This document shows positions 53,148 to 60,920 of a DNA stretch of 64,000 bases, piece by piece. The stretch is from an uncultured Lachnospiraceae bacterium (lineage in GTDB: Bacteria; Bacillota; Clostridia; Lachnospirales; Lachnospiraceae): positions 94,206 to 158,205 of the forward strand of contig CAJTXA010000007.1 of NCBI GenBank assembly GCA_910579865.1. The letters are read 5' to 3'. The translations under genes were made by a program, and so were the position numbers. The first letter of the stretch is position 1; the number at the start of each line of letters is the position of its first letter. Under the pieces are notes generated by a model that saw nothing but the letters and a program-made list of their open reading frames with translations, searched no databases and was not told where the DNA came from.

Positions 53148-54632
53148 ATGGAAAGATTAACCAAAAAAATTTCAAATCCTGTAGAAAGACCTGTAAAAGT
53201 GATCCAGTTTGGTGAAGGAAATTTTCTTCGTGCATTTGTGGACTACATGTTTGATGTAGTAAATGAAAAGACCGATTTTAATGGTAGTGTAGTAATTGTA
53301 AAGCCAATTGAGTTTGGCAATTTGGACTGTTTTCATGAACAGGACTGTCAATATACACTTCAGTTAAGAGGAATTGAAAATGGAGAAGCGAAAGTAGATA
53401 CTCGGATTATTACTTGTGTATCAGATGCAGTTGCAGCAATTGAAGACTATGAAAAATATAGTGCACTAGCAAAATTAGATTCGGTTCGTTTTGTAGTTTC
53501 TAATACAACAGAGGCTGGTATTGTCTATAGTGATAGCGATCAATTTGATGCAAAACCTCCAAAGACTTATCCTGGAAAATTAACAAAATTTTTATATGAA
53601 AGATATGAACATTTTCATGGTGCAAAGGATAAGGGCTTAATTTTAATTCCTTGTGAGTTAATTGCAGATAACGGAATTGAATTAAAGAAGTGTATTTTCC
53701 AATTTATAGAACATTGGAATCTTGGAGAAGAATTTAAAACATGGGTGGAAGAGGCATGTTCTTTCTGTCCTACTTTGGTGGATCGGATTGTACCTGGGTA
53801 TCCAAGAGACGAAGCAGCAGAACTTTGTGAGAAATTTGGCTATGAGGATCAGTTAATTGATACAGCAGAAATTTTTGGTTTATGGGTAATTGAAAGTGAT
53901 AAGGATCTAGAGGCATTAAAGAAAGAGCTTCCATTTGATAAAGCTGGTCTTCCAGTGGTATTTACAGAGGATCATCATCCATATAAGGAAAGAAAAGTAC
54001 GTATTTTAAATGGATCGCATACTTCTTTTGTACTAGCTTCTTTCCTAGCTGGAAATGATTTAGTAAAGCAGTCGATGGATGATCCAACGATTCGTAAATT
54101 TATGGAGGAGACACTGTTTGATGAAGTAATTCCAACCTTATCTTTGCCAGAAGAGGAATGTAAAGAATTTGCAGCGGCTGTAATTGATCGTTTCCAGAAC
54201 CCATATATTAAACATAAGTTATTGGATATTTCTTTAAATTCCGTATCAAAATGGGAAGCACGCTGCTTACCTTCTTTCTTAGGATATGTAGAAAAATTTG
54301 GAAAACTTCCAAAGTATTTGACCTTTTCAATTGCTGCTTTGATGAGTTTTTATTCAACGCAGAAAGATGGAGAAGTAAACGGTGGCCGGTGTCTGATTGG
54401 AAATCGAAATGGAGAGGAATATGCAATTCGAGATGATCAGGCTGTACTAGATTTCTTCCAAGCAAATTCAGATAAGGAACCAAAAGAATTTGCACAAGCT
54501 TATTTAAGTACAGAAGCTTTCTTTGGACAAGATCTTTCTAAAGTAGACGGACTTGTTGATGCTGTGGCTGACTATATTTCTGCTATTCGGAGTAAAGGGA
54601 TGCGTGCTGTAGTAGAAGAGCTTGTAAAATAA
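53148..54632 (+). CDS. uxaB: Tagaturonate reductase
   Basis: UxaB reduces tagaturonate to altronate with NADH. The 494-residue protein belongs to the mannitol dehydrogenase family: VIQFGEGNFLRAFVDYMFD (NAD-binding), VSNTTEAGIVYSD (the UxaB-type NTTEAGI motif), LIPCELIADNG and VRILNGSHTSFVLASFLAGN. ATG 53148 has AATGAGGTGGTAAAGAAC upstream; earlier in-frame starts fall between promoter and operator. It is first in the operon repressed by the divergent LacI protein, followed by uxaA. Confidence 0.94.
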   Translation: MERLTKKISNPVERPVKVIQFGEGNFLRAFVDYMFDVVNEKTDFNGSVVIVKPIEFGNLDCFHEQDCQYTLQLRGIENGEAKVDTRIITCVSDAVAAIEDYEKYSALAKLDSVRFVVSNTTEAGIVYSDSDQFDAKPPKTYPGKLTKFLYERYEHFHGAKDKGLILIPCELIADNGIELKKCIFQFIEHWNLGEEFKTWVEEACSFCPTLVDRIVPGYPRDEAAELCEKFGYEDQLIDTAEIFGLWVIESDKDLEALKKELPFDKAGLPVVFTEDHHPYKERKVRILNGSHTSFVLASFLAGNDLVKQSMDDPTIRKFMEETLFDEVIPTLSLPEEECKEFAAAVIDRFQNPYIKHKLLDISLNSVSKWEARCLPSFLGYVEKFGKLPKYLTFSIAALMSFYSTQKDGEVNGGRCLIGNRNGEEYAIRDDQAVLDFFQANSDKEPKEFAQAYLSTEAFFGQDLSKVDGLVDAVADYISAIRSKGMRAVVEELVK

Positions 54633-54655
54633 AAAATAGGTTTCCAATATTTGCA

Positions 54656-54706
54656 ACTGAGGATTGTGTTTTTGAATAAGGCTTGTAAAGAAAAATAATC
54701 CTCAGT
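54656..54706 (+). other. Stem-loop between uxaB and uxaA
   Basis: ACTGAGGATT (54656-54665) pairs exactly with AATCCTCAGT (54697-54706) around a 31-base loop. No T-run follows, so it is more likely an mRNA processing or stability element than a terminator. Confidence 0.55.
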
Positions 54707-54789
54707 ACAAATCAGAGAATCATATTTGGATTAAACATAAAATAAGGAAATAAATAGAGAGGCTGATTTCAGCAGAAATGGAGTGTATC

Positions 54790-56271
54790 ATGCAGGATAT
54801 TATCAAGATTCACCAAAATGATAACGTAGCAGTTGCATTGAAACCAATAGAAAAGGGGACAATGTTACAAGTAGATGGAAAGAATGTAACAACAGTGGAA
54901 GAGATTCCACAGGGACATAAATTTGCGCTTCAAAAAATTCAGGCTGGTGAAGAAGTGGTAAAGTATGGATTCCGTATTGGCTATGCAAAGGAAGATATCG
55001 TGGAAGGTGCATGGATTCATACACATAATTTAAAGACTGCTTTAGGGGAGTTATTGGAATATTCTTATCATCCAACGAAAACCGAATTAAAGGAAACAGA
55101 ACATGCCTATTTTGATGGATATAAAAGACCAGATGGGAAAGTTGGCGTTCGAAATGAAATCTGGATTATTCCAACGGTTGGCTGTGTCAATGATATTGCA
55201 AAGGCATTAGAAAAGAAAGCACAGAAGTTTGTTCAGGGAACCATAGAAGAAGTCGTTACTTTTACACATCCTTATGGTTGTTCTCAGATGAGTGAAGATC
55301 AGGAAAATACAAGAAAGGTACTAGCTGATTTGATTCATCATCCAAATGCTGGGGCGGTACTAGTATTAGGACTTGGCTGTGAAAATAGTAATATTGGGGA
55401 ATTGAAACCATATATTGGGGAATATGATGAGAATAGAGTAAAATTTTTAGTGTGTCAGGATGTAGAAGATGAGATGGAAGCAGCAATGGCTCTTTTAGAG
55501 GAGTGTGCTGCATATGCTGGGCAATTTAAACGGGAAAAAGTGGATGCTTCTGAATTGATTATTGGGATGAAGTGTGGCGGTTCAGATGGACTGTCTGGAA
55601 TTACAGCAAATCCTACCGTAGGAGCTTTTTCAGATATTTTGATTTCAAAGGGAGGAACTACTATTTTAACAGAAGTTCCTGAGATGTTTGGAGCAGAAAC
55701 ACTGTTGATGGATCGCTGTGCAGATGAAGCATTGTTCCAAAAGACAGTGGATTTAATTAATGATTTTAAGAATTACTTTAAGCGTCATGATCAGACGATT
55801 TATGAAAATCCTTCTCCTGGAAATAAAAAAGGCGGAATTTCTACTTTAGAGGATAAGTCTTTAGGATGTACACAAAAGTCAGGAAGTGCATTAGTAAAGG
55901 GTGTATTGTCTTATGGAGAGCCAGTTTGTACAAAAGGACTGAATTTATTAAGCGCTCCTGGAAATGATCTGGTTGCTGCAACAGCATTGGCAGCTTCTGG
56001 AGCACATATTGTACTATTTACAACCGGAAGAGGAACTCCATTTGCTTCTCCTGTACCAACAGTAAAGATTTCTAGTAATTCTGCTTTATATCAAAAGAAA
56101 AAAAATTGGATCGATTTCAATGCTGGACGTCTAGTAGAAGAAACTTCTATGGAGGAACTTTCGATGGATTTATTCCAGTATGTATTAGAAGTTGCTTCTG
56201 GCCGCAAGGTAAAAGCAGAAGAAGCAGGATTCCATGATATGGCGATCTTTAAACAAGGAGTAACATTGTAA
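54790..56271 (+). CDS. uxaA: Altronate dehydratase
   Basis: UxaA dehydrates altronate to 2-keto-3-deoxygluconate. The 493-residue protein has an N-terminal SAF-like domain (about 1-95, ending WIHTHNLKT) and a C-terminal catalytic domain with YFDGYKRPDGKVGVRNEIW, HPYGCSQMS, LGLGCENSNIG and MKCGGSDGLSGITANP. These include the cysteines expected to bind iron. ATG 54790 has GGAG seven bases upstream; the ATG at 54778 would overlap that site. The pathway intermediate feeds kdgK and the KDPG aldolase downstream. Confidence 0.95.
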   Translation: MQDIIKIHQNDNVAVALKPIEKGTMLQVDGKNVTTVEEIPQGHKFALQKIQAGEEVVKYGFRIGYAKEDIVEGAWIHTHNLKTALGELLEYSYHPTKTELKETEHAYFDGYKRPDGKVGVRNEIWIIPTVGCVNDIAKALEKKAQKFVQGTIEEVVTFTHPYGCSQMSEDQENTRKVLADLIHHPNAGAVLVLGLGCENSNIGELKPYIGEYDENRVKFLVCQDVEDEMEAAMALLEECAAYAGQFKREKVDASELIIGMKCGGSDGLSGITANPTVGAFSDILISKGGTTILTEVPEMFGAETLLMDRCADEALFQKTVDLINDFKNYFKRHDQTIYENPSPGNKKGGISTLEDKSLGCTQKSGSALVKGVLSYGEPVCTKGLNLLSAPGNDLVAATALAASGAHIVLFTTGRGTPFASPVPTVKISSNSALYQKKKNWIDFNAGRLVEETSMEELSMDLFQYVLEVASGRKVKAEEAGFHDMAIFKQGVTL

Positions 56272-56299
56272 ATAGTTCTCTTTCCTATTCGAATTTGCG

Positions 56300-56328
56300 T
56301 TGACAAAAGACAGGGCTGATTTTATAAT
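56300..56328 (+). promoter_or_regulatory. Strong sigma-A promoter before the KDPG aldolase gene
   Basis: TTGACA (56300-56305), 17 bases, TATAAT (56323-56328): full consensus. It leaves a leader of about 190 bases before the ATG. Confidence 0.85.
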
Positions 56329-56401
56329 GAAACTATGGTTAGAACGGTTTGCTATGGTCGTAGGATTGGGAATTTAGTAATAAAGTGTAACTATAAATTA
56401 G

Positions 56402-56459
56402 GAATCCTATAAAAGAGGGATTTAGTTGGACAAGTAATGGTCTAGTTAAAATAGGATTC
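56402..56459 (+). other. Structured leader of the KDPG aldolase gene
   Basis: GAATCCTAT (56402-56410) pairs exactly with ATAGGATTC (56451-56459). A further AAGGA/TCCTT element lies near 56482-56493. This could be an mRNA regulatory structure; no known riboswitch class is recognised. Confidence 0.45.
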
Positions 56460-56526
56460 TGAGCAAATATCAGAGAAAGTCAGAAGGATTTCCTTTGATA
56501 AGGGTAAAGAAAAGGAGACAGAAAAC

Positions 56527-57489
56527 ATGAACAAGGTATTGGAAGAGATTAGTAAAATTGGTATTGTACCTGTCATTGCATTGGACAGAGTAGAGGATGC
56601 AGAACCTTTAGCAAAAGCTCTGATTGATGGTGGGCTTCCATGTGCAGAGGTTACATTCCGTACAGATGCAGCAGAAGAATCAATTCGGATTATGGCTTCT
56701 AAGTTTCCTGAACTGTTAGTAGGTGCTGGAACAGTTTTAACAACAGAGCAGGTGGATCGTGCTGTTAATGCAGGCGCTAAGTTTATCGTAAGTCCTGGAT
56801 TAAACCCAAAGGTGGTAAAGTACTGTGTAGAGAAAGGGATTCCTGTTACACCTGGTACAGCAAATCCAAGTGATGTAGAAGTAGCGATTGAGTTAGGACT
56901 AGAAGTAGTAAAATTCTTCCCAGCTGAGGCAGCAGGCGGACTCAATATGATTAAGTCTATGGCAGCTCCTTATACGAATATGAAGTTTATGCCAACAGGT
57001 GGTATTAATGCAGCTAACTTGACTTCTTATCTTGATTTTGGAAAGATTATTGCATGTGGCGGAAGCTGGATGGTCAATAAGGATATGATGAAGAATGGCG
57101 ATTTTGATGGAATTAAGAAACTGACACAGCAGGCAGTGGATACTATGTTAGGATTTGAGATGAAGCATATCGGCATCAATGCAAAAGATGAAGAAGATGC
57201 AGATGGAATTGCAACTGCATTGAATCAAATGTTTGGATTTGAAAAGAAAGTAGGAAATAGCTCTATCTTTGCAGGAACCGGTTTTGAAGTAATGAAGAAA
57301 CCTTATCTAGGAGCAAATGGACATGTAGCAATTCAGACCAACTATATCAACCGAGCAATCTATCACTTAGAGAAGAGAGGCTTTACATTTGATATGGATA
57401 CGGCAAAGTATGATGCAAAAGGCAATATGAAAGCGGTTTACTTTAAGGGAGAATTTGGCGGATTTGCATTACATCTAGTACAGAAGTAA
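56527..57489 (+). CDS. eda: KDPG/KHG aldolase fused to a VOC-like C-terminal domain
   Basis: Residues 1-210 form the KDPG aldolase barrel: VPVIALDRVEDAEPLAKALIDGGLPCAEVTFRT, VGAGTVLTTEQVDRAVNAGAKFIVSP with the Schiff-base lysine region, and KFFPAEAAGG. It cleaves KDPG to pyruvate and glyceraldehyde 3-phosphate. Residues 215-320 (MKHIGINAKDEEDADGIATALNQMFG ... GFALHLVQK) resemble a glyoxalase/VOC fold domain, not part of standard Eda (about 205 residues). Its role is unknown, maybe substrate channelling or a second activity. GAAAAGGAGACAGAAAAC precedes the ATG. kdgK follows after 70 bases. Confidence 0.92.
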   Translation: MNKVLEEISKIGIVPVIALDRVEDAEPLAKALIDGGLPCAEVTFRTDAAEESIRIMASKFPELLVGAGTVLTTEQVDRAVNAGAKFIVSPGLNPKVVKYCVEKGIPVTPGTANPSDVEVAIELGLEVVKFFPAEAAGGLNMIKSMAAPYTNMKFMPTGGINAANLTSYLDFGKIIACGGSWMVNKDMMKNGDFDGIKKLTQQAVDTMLGFEMKHIGINAKDEEDADGIATALNQMFGFEKKVGNSSIFAGTGFEVMKKPYLGANGHVAIQTNYINRAIYHLEKRGFTFDMDTAKYDAKGNMKAVYFKGEFGGFALHLVQK

Positions 57490-57559
57490 AAAATATAGTT
57501 TTATAAAGAGTGTATAAAAATAAAAAATTTATTCTTATAAAAATGGAGGAATTTTAACA

Positions 57560-58591
57560 ATGGCAAAAGTAATTACAATGGGCGAAATTATGCTGAGATT
57601 ATCCACACCAAACAATGAGAAGTTTATTCAAGCAGATGAGTTTGATATCTGCTATGGTGGTGGTGAAGCAAATGTAGCAGTATCTTTGGCAAATTATGGA
57701 CATGATGCAGAATTTGTAACAGCAGTACCAAATAATGAAATTGGTGATTGTGCAATTGCAGCATTAAGAAAATATAATGTAGGTACAAAGAACATTGCAA
57801 AATGTGGTGAGAGATTGGGAATTTACTTTTTGGAGTCTGGTTCTTCTATGAGACCTTCTAAAGTTGTATATGACAGAGCTCATTCTTCAATTTCAACTGC
57901 TACTGCTGCTGATTTTGACTTTGATAAAATTTTTGAAGGTGCAGATTGGTTCCACTTTACTGGAATTACACCAGCCGTATCCGATTCTGCTGCTGTATTA
58001 ACAGAAGAAGCATTAAAAGCTGCTAAGAAACATGGCGTAAAAGTTTCTGTAGATTTGAATTTCCGTAAGAAATTGTGGTCTTCTGAAAAAGCACAAAAAG
58101 TTATGTCCAATCTGATGCAATATGTAGATGTATGCATTGGAAATGAAGAAGATGCAGAATTGGTATTAGGATTTAAGCCGGGTAATACAGATGTGACAAG
58201 CGGTGAATTAGAGTTAGCTGGTTATAAGAGTATATTTGAGCAGATGGTAGAGAAATACAATTTTGAATATTGTGTAAGTTCCTTACGTGTAAGCCATAGT
58301 GCATCTGATAATGGCTGGTCTGCTTGTATCTATTCTAGAGATACAAAGGAATTCTATCATTCCAAAACTTATAGTATTCATCCAATCGTGGATCGTGTTG
58401 GTGGCGGAGATTCCTTTGCCGGCGGTACAATTTGCGGATTTGTAGATGGAAAGAACTTTAAAGATGCATTAGAATTTGGTGTAGCTGCTTCCGCATTAAA
58501 GCATACAATCCCTGGGGATTTCAACCTTGTATCTCGCAAAGAGGTAGAAACTTTAGCTGGTGGAGATGCTTCTGGACGTGTTCAGAGATAG
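57560..58591 (+). CDS. kdgK: 2-Keto-3-deoxygluconate kinase (PfkB family)
   Basis: KdgK phosphorylates 2-keto-3-deoxygluconate to KDPG. The 343-residue PfkB-type kinase has MGEIMLRLSTPNNEKF near the start, YGGGEANVAVSLA, and the C-terminal DRVGGGDSFAGGTICGF motif with the catalytic aspartate. Slightly longer than the usual 310-320 residues. AAATGGAGGAATTTTAAC precedes the ATG. Together with Eda it completes uronate breakdown. The stem-loop at 58624 follows. Confidence 0.92.
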   Translation: MAKVITMGEIMLRLSTPNNEKFIQADEFDICYGGGEANVAVSLANYGHDAEFVTAVPNNEIGDCAIAALRKYNVGTKNIAKCGERLGIYFLESGSSMRPSKVVYDRAHSSISTATAADFDFDKIFEGADWFHFTGITPAVSDSAAVLTEEALKAAKKHGVKVSVDLNFRKKLWSSEKAQKVMSNLMQYVDVCIGNEEDAELVLGFKPGNTDVTSGELELAGYKSIFEQMVEKYNFEYCVSSLRVSHSASDNGWSACIYSRDTKEFYHSKTYSIHPIVDRVGGGDSFAGGTICGFVDGKNFKDALEFGVAASALKHTIPGDFNLVSRKEVETLAGGDASGRVQR

Positions 58592-58623
58592 AAAAAAGTT
58601 TTAATTATATAATAAGTTAGAAA

Positions 58624-58664
58624 TTGATATCCGGTGAGAAGATCTTTTCACCGGATATATCAAT
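58624..58664 (+). other. Stem-loop after kdgK
   Basis: TTGATATCCGGTGA (58624-58637) pairs with TCACCGGATAT (58648-58658) and a shifted ATCAA. It is a stable hairpin at the end of the kdgK transcript but lacks a T-run. Confidence 0.6.
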
Positions 58665-58721
58665 TCAAGCTAACAAAAAAGTCAGTTGATTTTAAAAAAG
58701 AGGATAATAGGAGCAGAAAAA

Positions 58722-59081
58722 ATGATATTAGTAGAATACCCAAAGTGTACAACTTGTCAAAAAGCAAAAAAGTGGTTAGATGGAAAAGGATGCCAATATA
58801 CCGATCGACATATCAAAGAAAATCGTCCTACCATAGAAGAGTTAAAGGAATGGCATAAAAAGAGTGGACTGCCATTAAAACGATTTTTTAATACAAGTGG
58901 ATTGCTCTATAAAGAAAAAAATCTAAAAGAAAAACTTCCTCTTATGAGTGAAGAAGAGCAATATCAACTTTTAGCGACAGATGGAATGTTAGTAAAAAGA
59001 CCAATCCTAGTATTAGAAAATACGGTTTTAGTAGGATTTCGGGAAGCAGACTGGGAAAATAAGGTTTCCGAAGAAAAATAG
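58722..59081 (+). CDS. ArsC/Spx/YffB-like thioredoxin-fold protein
   Basis: A 119-residue member of the ArsC/Spx family. The N-terminal thioredoxin-like CxxC is CTTC (residues 9-12); the family segment HIKENRPTIEELKEW near 36-50 and the closing KRPILVLENTVLVGF near 93-107 are present. Such proteins either reduce arsenate, act as Spx-type regulators or are of unknown function (YffB-like). ATG 58722 has AATAGGAGCAGAAAAA upstream; ATG 58686 is weaker. It is followed by a MATE exporter. Confidence 0.85.
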   Translation: MILVEYPKCTTCQKAKKWLDGKGCQYTDRHIKENRPTIEELKEWHKKSGLPLKRFFNTSGLLYKEKNLKEKLPLMSEEEQYQLLATDGMLVKRPILVLENTVLVGFREADWENKVSEEK

Positions 59082-59122
59082 AAAAATCGAAAAAGAAAAA
59101 TCGTTAAAGAGAGGGATTTGTT

Positions 59123-60475
59123 TTGAATTACGATATGACAGAGGGAAATATCACAAAAAATCTTTTTAAGTTTGCTTTCCCTTTGATGGTTGGAAATTTA
59201 CTGCAACAACTATACAATATTGCAGATACACTAATAGTAGGGCGTTATCTAGGAGAAGATGCACTGGCAGCAGTAGGTTCTTCCTACACACTTATGGTTT
59301 TTTTAACCTCTATTTTACTTGGACTTTGTATGGGAAGCAGTGCCTTTTTTTCTATACAATTTGGAAGTCGAAATTTTGAACGTCTAAAAAATGGCTTTTT
59401 TCTTTCCTTTCTTTTGATTGGTGGGATTACACTTGTATTAAATATAGGAGTCTACTTTGGAATGGAGCACATCCTTTGGTTTTTACGTGTACCAGAACAA
59501 GTAATTGAATTAATGCGAGAATATTTATGGTATATTTTTTTAGGGCTTTCTGCCACTTTTCTCTATAACTATTTTGCCAGTTTACTCCGAGCGATTGGAA
59601 ATTCCGTTGTTCCCCTATTTTTCCTTGGCATATCAGCGATAGTAAATATTGGATTAGATTTACTTTTTGTATTAGTATTTACATGGGGAGTAAAAGGAGC
59701 AGCAGTTGCTACTGTTTTAGCCCAGTATTTATCTGGTATTGGCATTTTAATCTACTATTGGAAAAAGTGCGCTATGCTCCGAGTGGAACGAAGACATTGC
59801 TATTGGGATGGACAGGTAGTAAAGGATATTGCTGGACTATCCGTTTTAACCTGTATGCAGCAATCGATTATGAACTTTGGAATTCTTATGGTACAAGGTT
59901 TAGTCAACAGTTTTGGGCCAGTTGTTATGGCTGCCTTTGCAGCAGCAGTTAAGATTGATTCCTTTGCATATTCTCCTGTACAAGACTTTGGAAATGCATT
60001 TTCTACCTATGTAGCGCAAAACTTTGGTGCAGGAAAAAAAGATCGCATCAATCAGGGAATGAGAAGTGCAGTAATAGCCGTATTTGGATTTTGTTTTATC
60101 ATTAGTTGTCTAGTCTGTGGATTTGCAAGACCACTAATGGAAATTTTTATTGATCATTCCCGAATGGATATTATCACAGTTGGAGTAGAGTATCTACGAA
60201 TTGAGGCAGCATTTTATTTTGGAATCGGACTATTATTTTTATTATATGGATACTATCGGGCAGTAAAAAAACCGGGAATGTCAGTAGTACTTACCATTAT
60301 TTCACTTGGAACAAGGGTAATACTTGCCTATCTCTTATCAGGGATTTCATGGATAGGAGTAAAAGGAATCTGGATGGCAGTACCAATAGGATGGGGATTA
60401 GCTGATTTGGTTGGAGTTGGCTATCTTATCTACAGTCAGAAAAAATCTATTTTCACGATCTCAATTAAACATTGA
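59123..60475 (+). CDS. MATE family multidrug efflux transporter
   Basis: A 450-residue protein with 12 membrane segments and MATE-family sequence (FAFPLMVGNLLQQLYNIADTLIVGRYLGEDALAAVGSS near 13-50 in segments; a second GPVVMAAFAAAVKIDSFAYSPVQDFGNAFSTYVAQNFGAG near 265). Starts with TTG at 59123, GAGGG seven bases upstream. It is a cation/drug antiporter by family; the substrate is not known. It is 41 bases after the ArsC-like gene, and both may respond to stress. Confidence 0.9.
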   Translation: MNYDMTEGNITKNLFKFAFPLMVGNLLQQLYNIADTLIVGRYLGEDALAAVGSSYTLMVFLTSILLGLCMGSSAFFSIQFGSRNFERLKNGFFLSFLLIGGITLVLNIGVYFGMEHILWFLRVPEQVIELMREYLWYIFLGLSATFLYNYFASLLRAIGNSVVPLFFLGISAIVNIGLDLLFVLVFTWGVKGAAVATVLAQYLSGIGILIYYWKKCAMLRVERRHCYWDGQVVKDIAGLSVLTCMQQSIMNFGILMVQGLVNSFGPVVMAAFAAAVKIDSFAYSPVQDFGNAFSTYVAQNFGAGKKDRINQGMRSAVIAVFGFCFIISCLVCGFARPLMEIFIDHSRMDIITVGVEYLRIEAAFYFGIGLLFLLYGYYRAVKKPGMSVVLTIISLGTRVILAYLLSGISWIGVKGIWMAVPIGWGLADLVGVGYLIYSQKKSIFTISIKH

Positions 60476-60920
60476 GAAGTCCATTTATTACTTACACAAA
60501 GCAGCTACAAAAGCCTTATTTTCTAGGGAGAAAGAATACAAATTAGTAATAACTTACAATTTTTTCTATAAATTATAGTTAAAGTTTAGTAAAAAGTTTA
60601 CCAATCATATGCCGATAAAAAGAATGTAAGTAATGAGAAGAAATTAGGAAAATATTACTTATTCAGGGAGATATTGGAGGATTTAGAAGAAGCAGGGAAG
60701 AAAAAAGGAAATAGTAGCACAAAATTTTTGTCCTAGATGTAGTTTTTGAAGAAAAAATATGTCATTTATGCAAAGTCTAAATACAAAATGAAATTTTAGT
60801 GTATAATACGGTTAAATGCCATCGGGGACTTTTTCATACAATTTTAAGTTGAAAAAGTGCCTGTTTTATCATTAGACGGCATAGAAATTTAGTAGCTTAA
60901 AGGAAGGAGAATTTCGATTT
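60476..60920. other. Intergenic region with promoter-like box and structured leader of the cell-wall-binding gene
   Basis: No gene here. TATAAT at 60802-60807 lies about 115 bases before the next gene; no good -35 is seen. Within the leader, ATGCC (60816-60820) pairs with GGCAT (60878-60882), and inside it ACTTTTTCA (60828-60836) pairs with TGAAAAAGT (60850-60858). The nested structure looks like a functional RNA element. Confidence 0.5.

Noticed and set aside
58634..58858. A 74-codon plus-strand frame rich in Lys/Arg
   Set aside because: It overlaps the start of the ArsC-like gene in another frame and has no coding character of its own.
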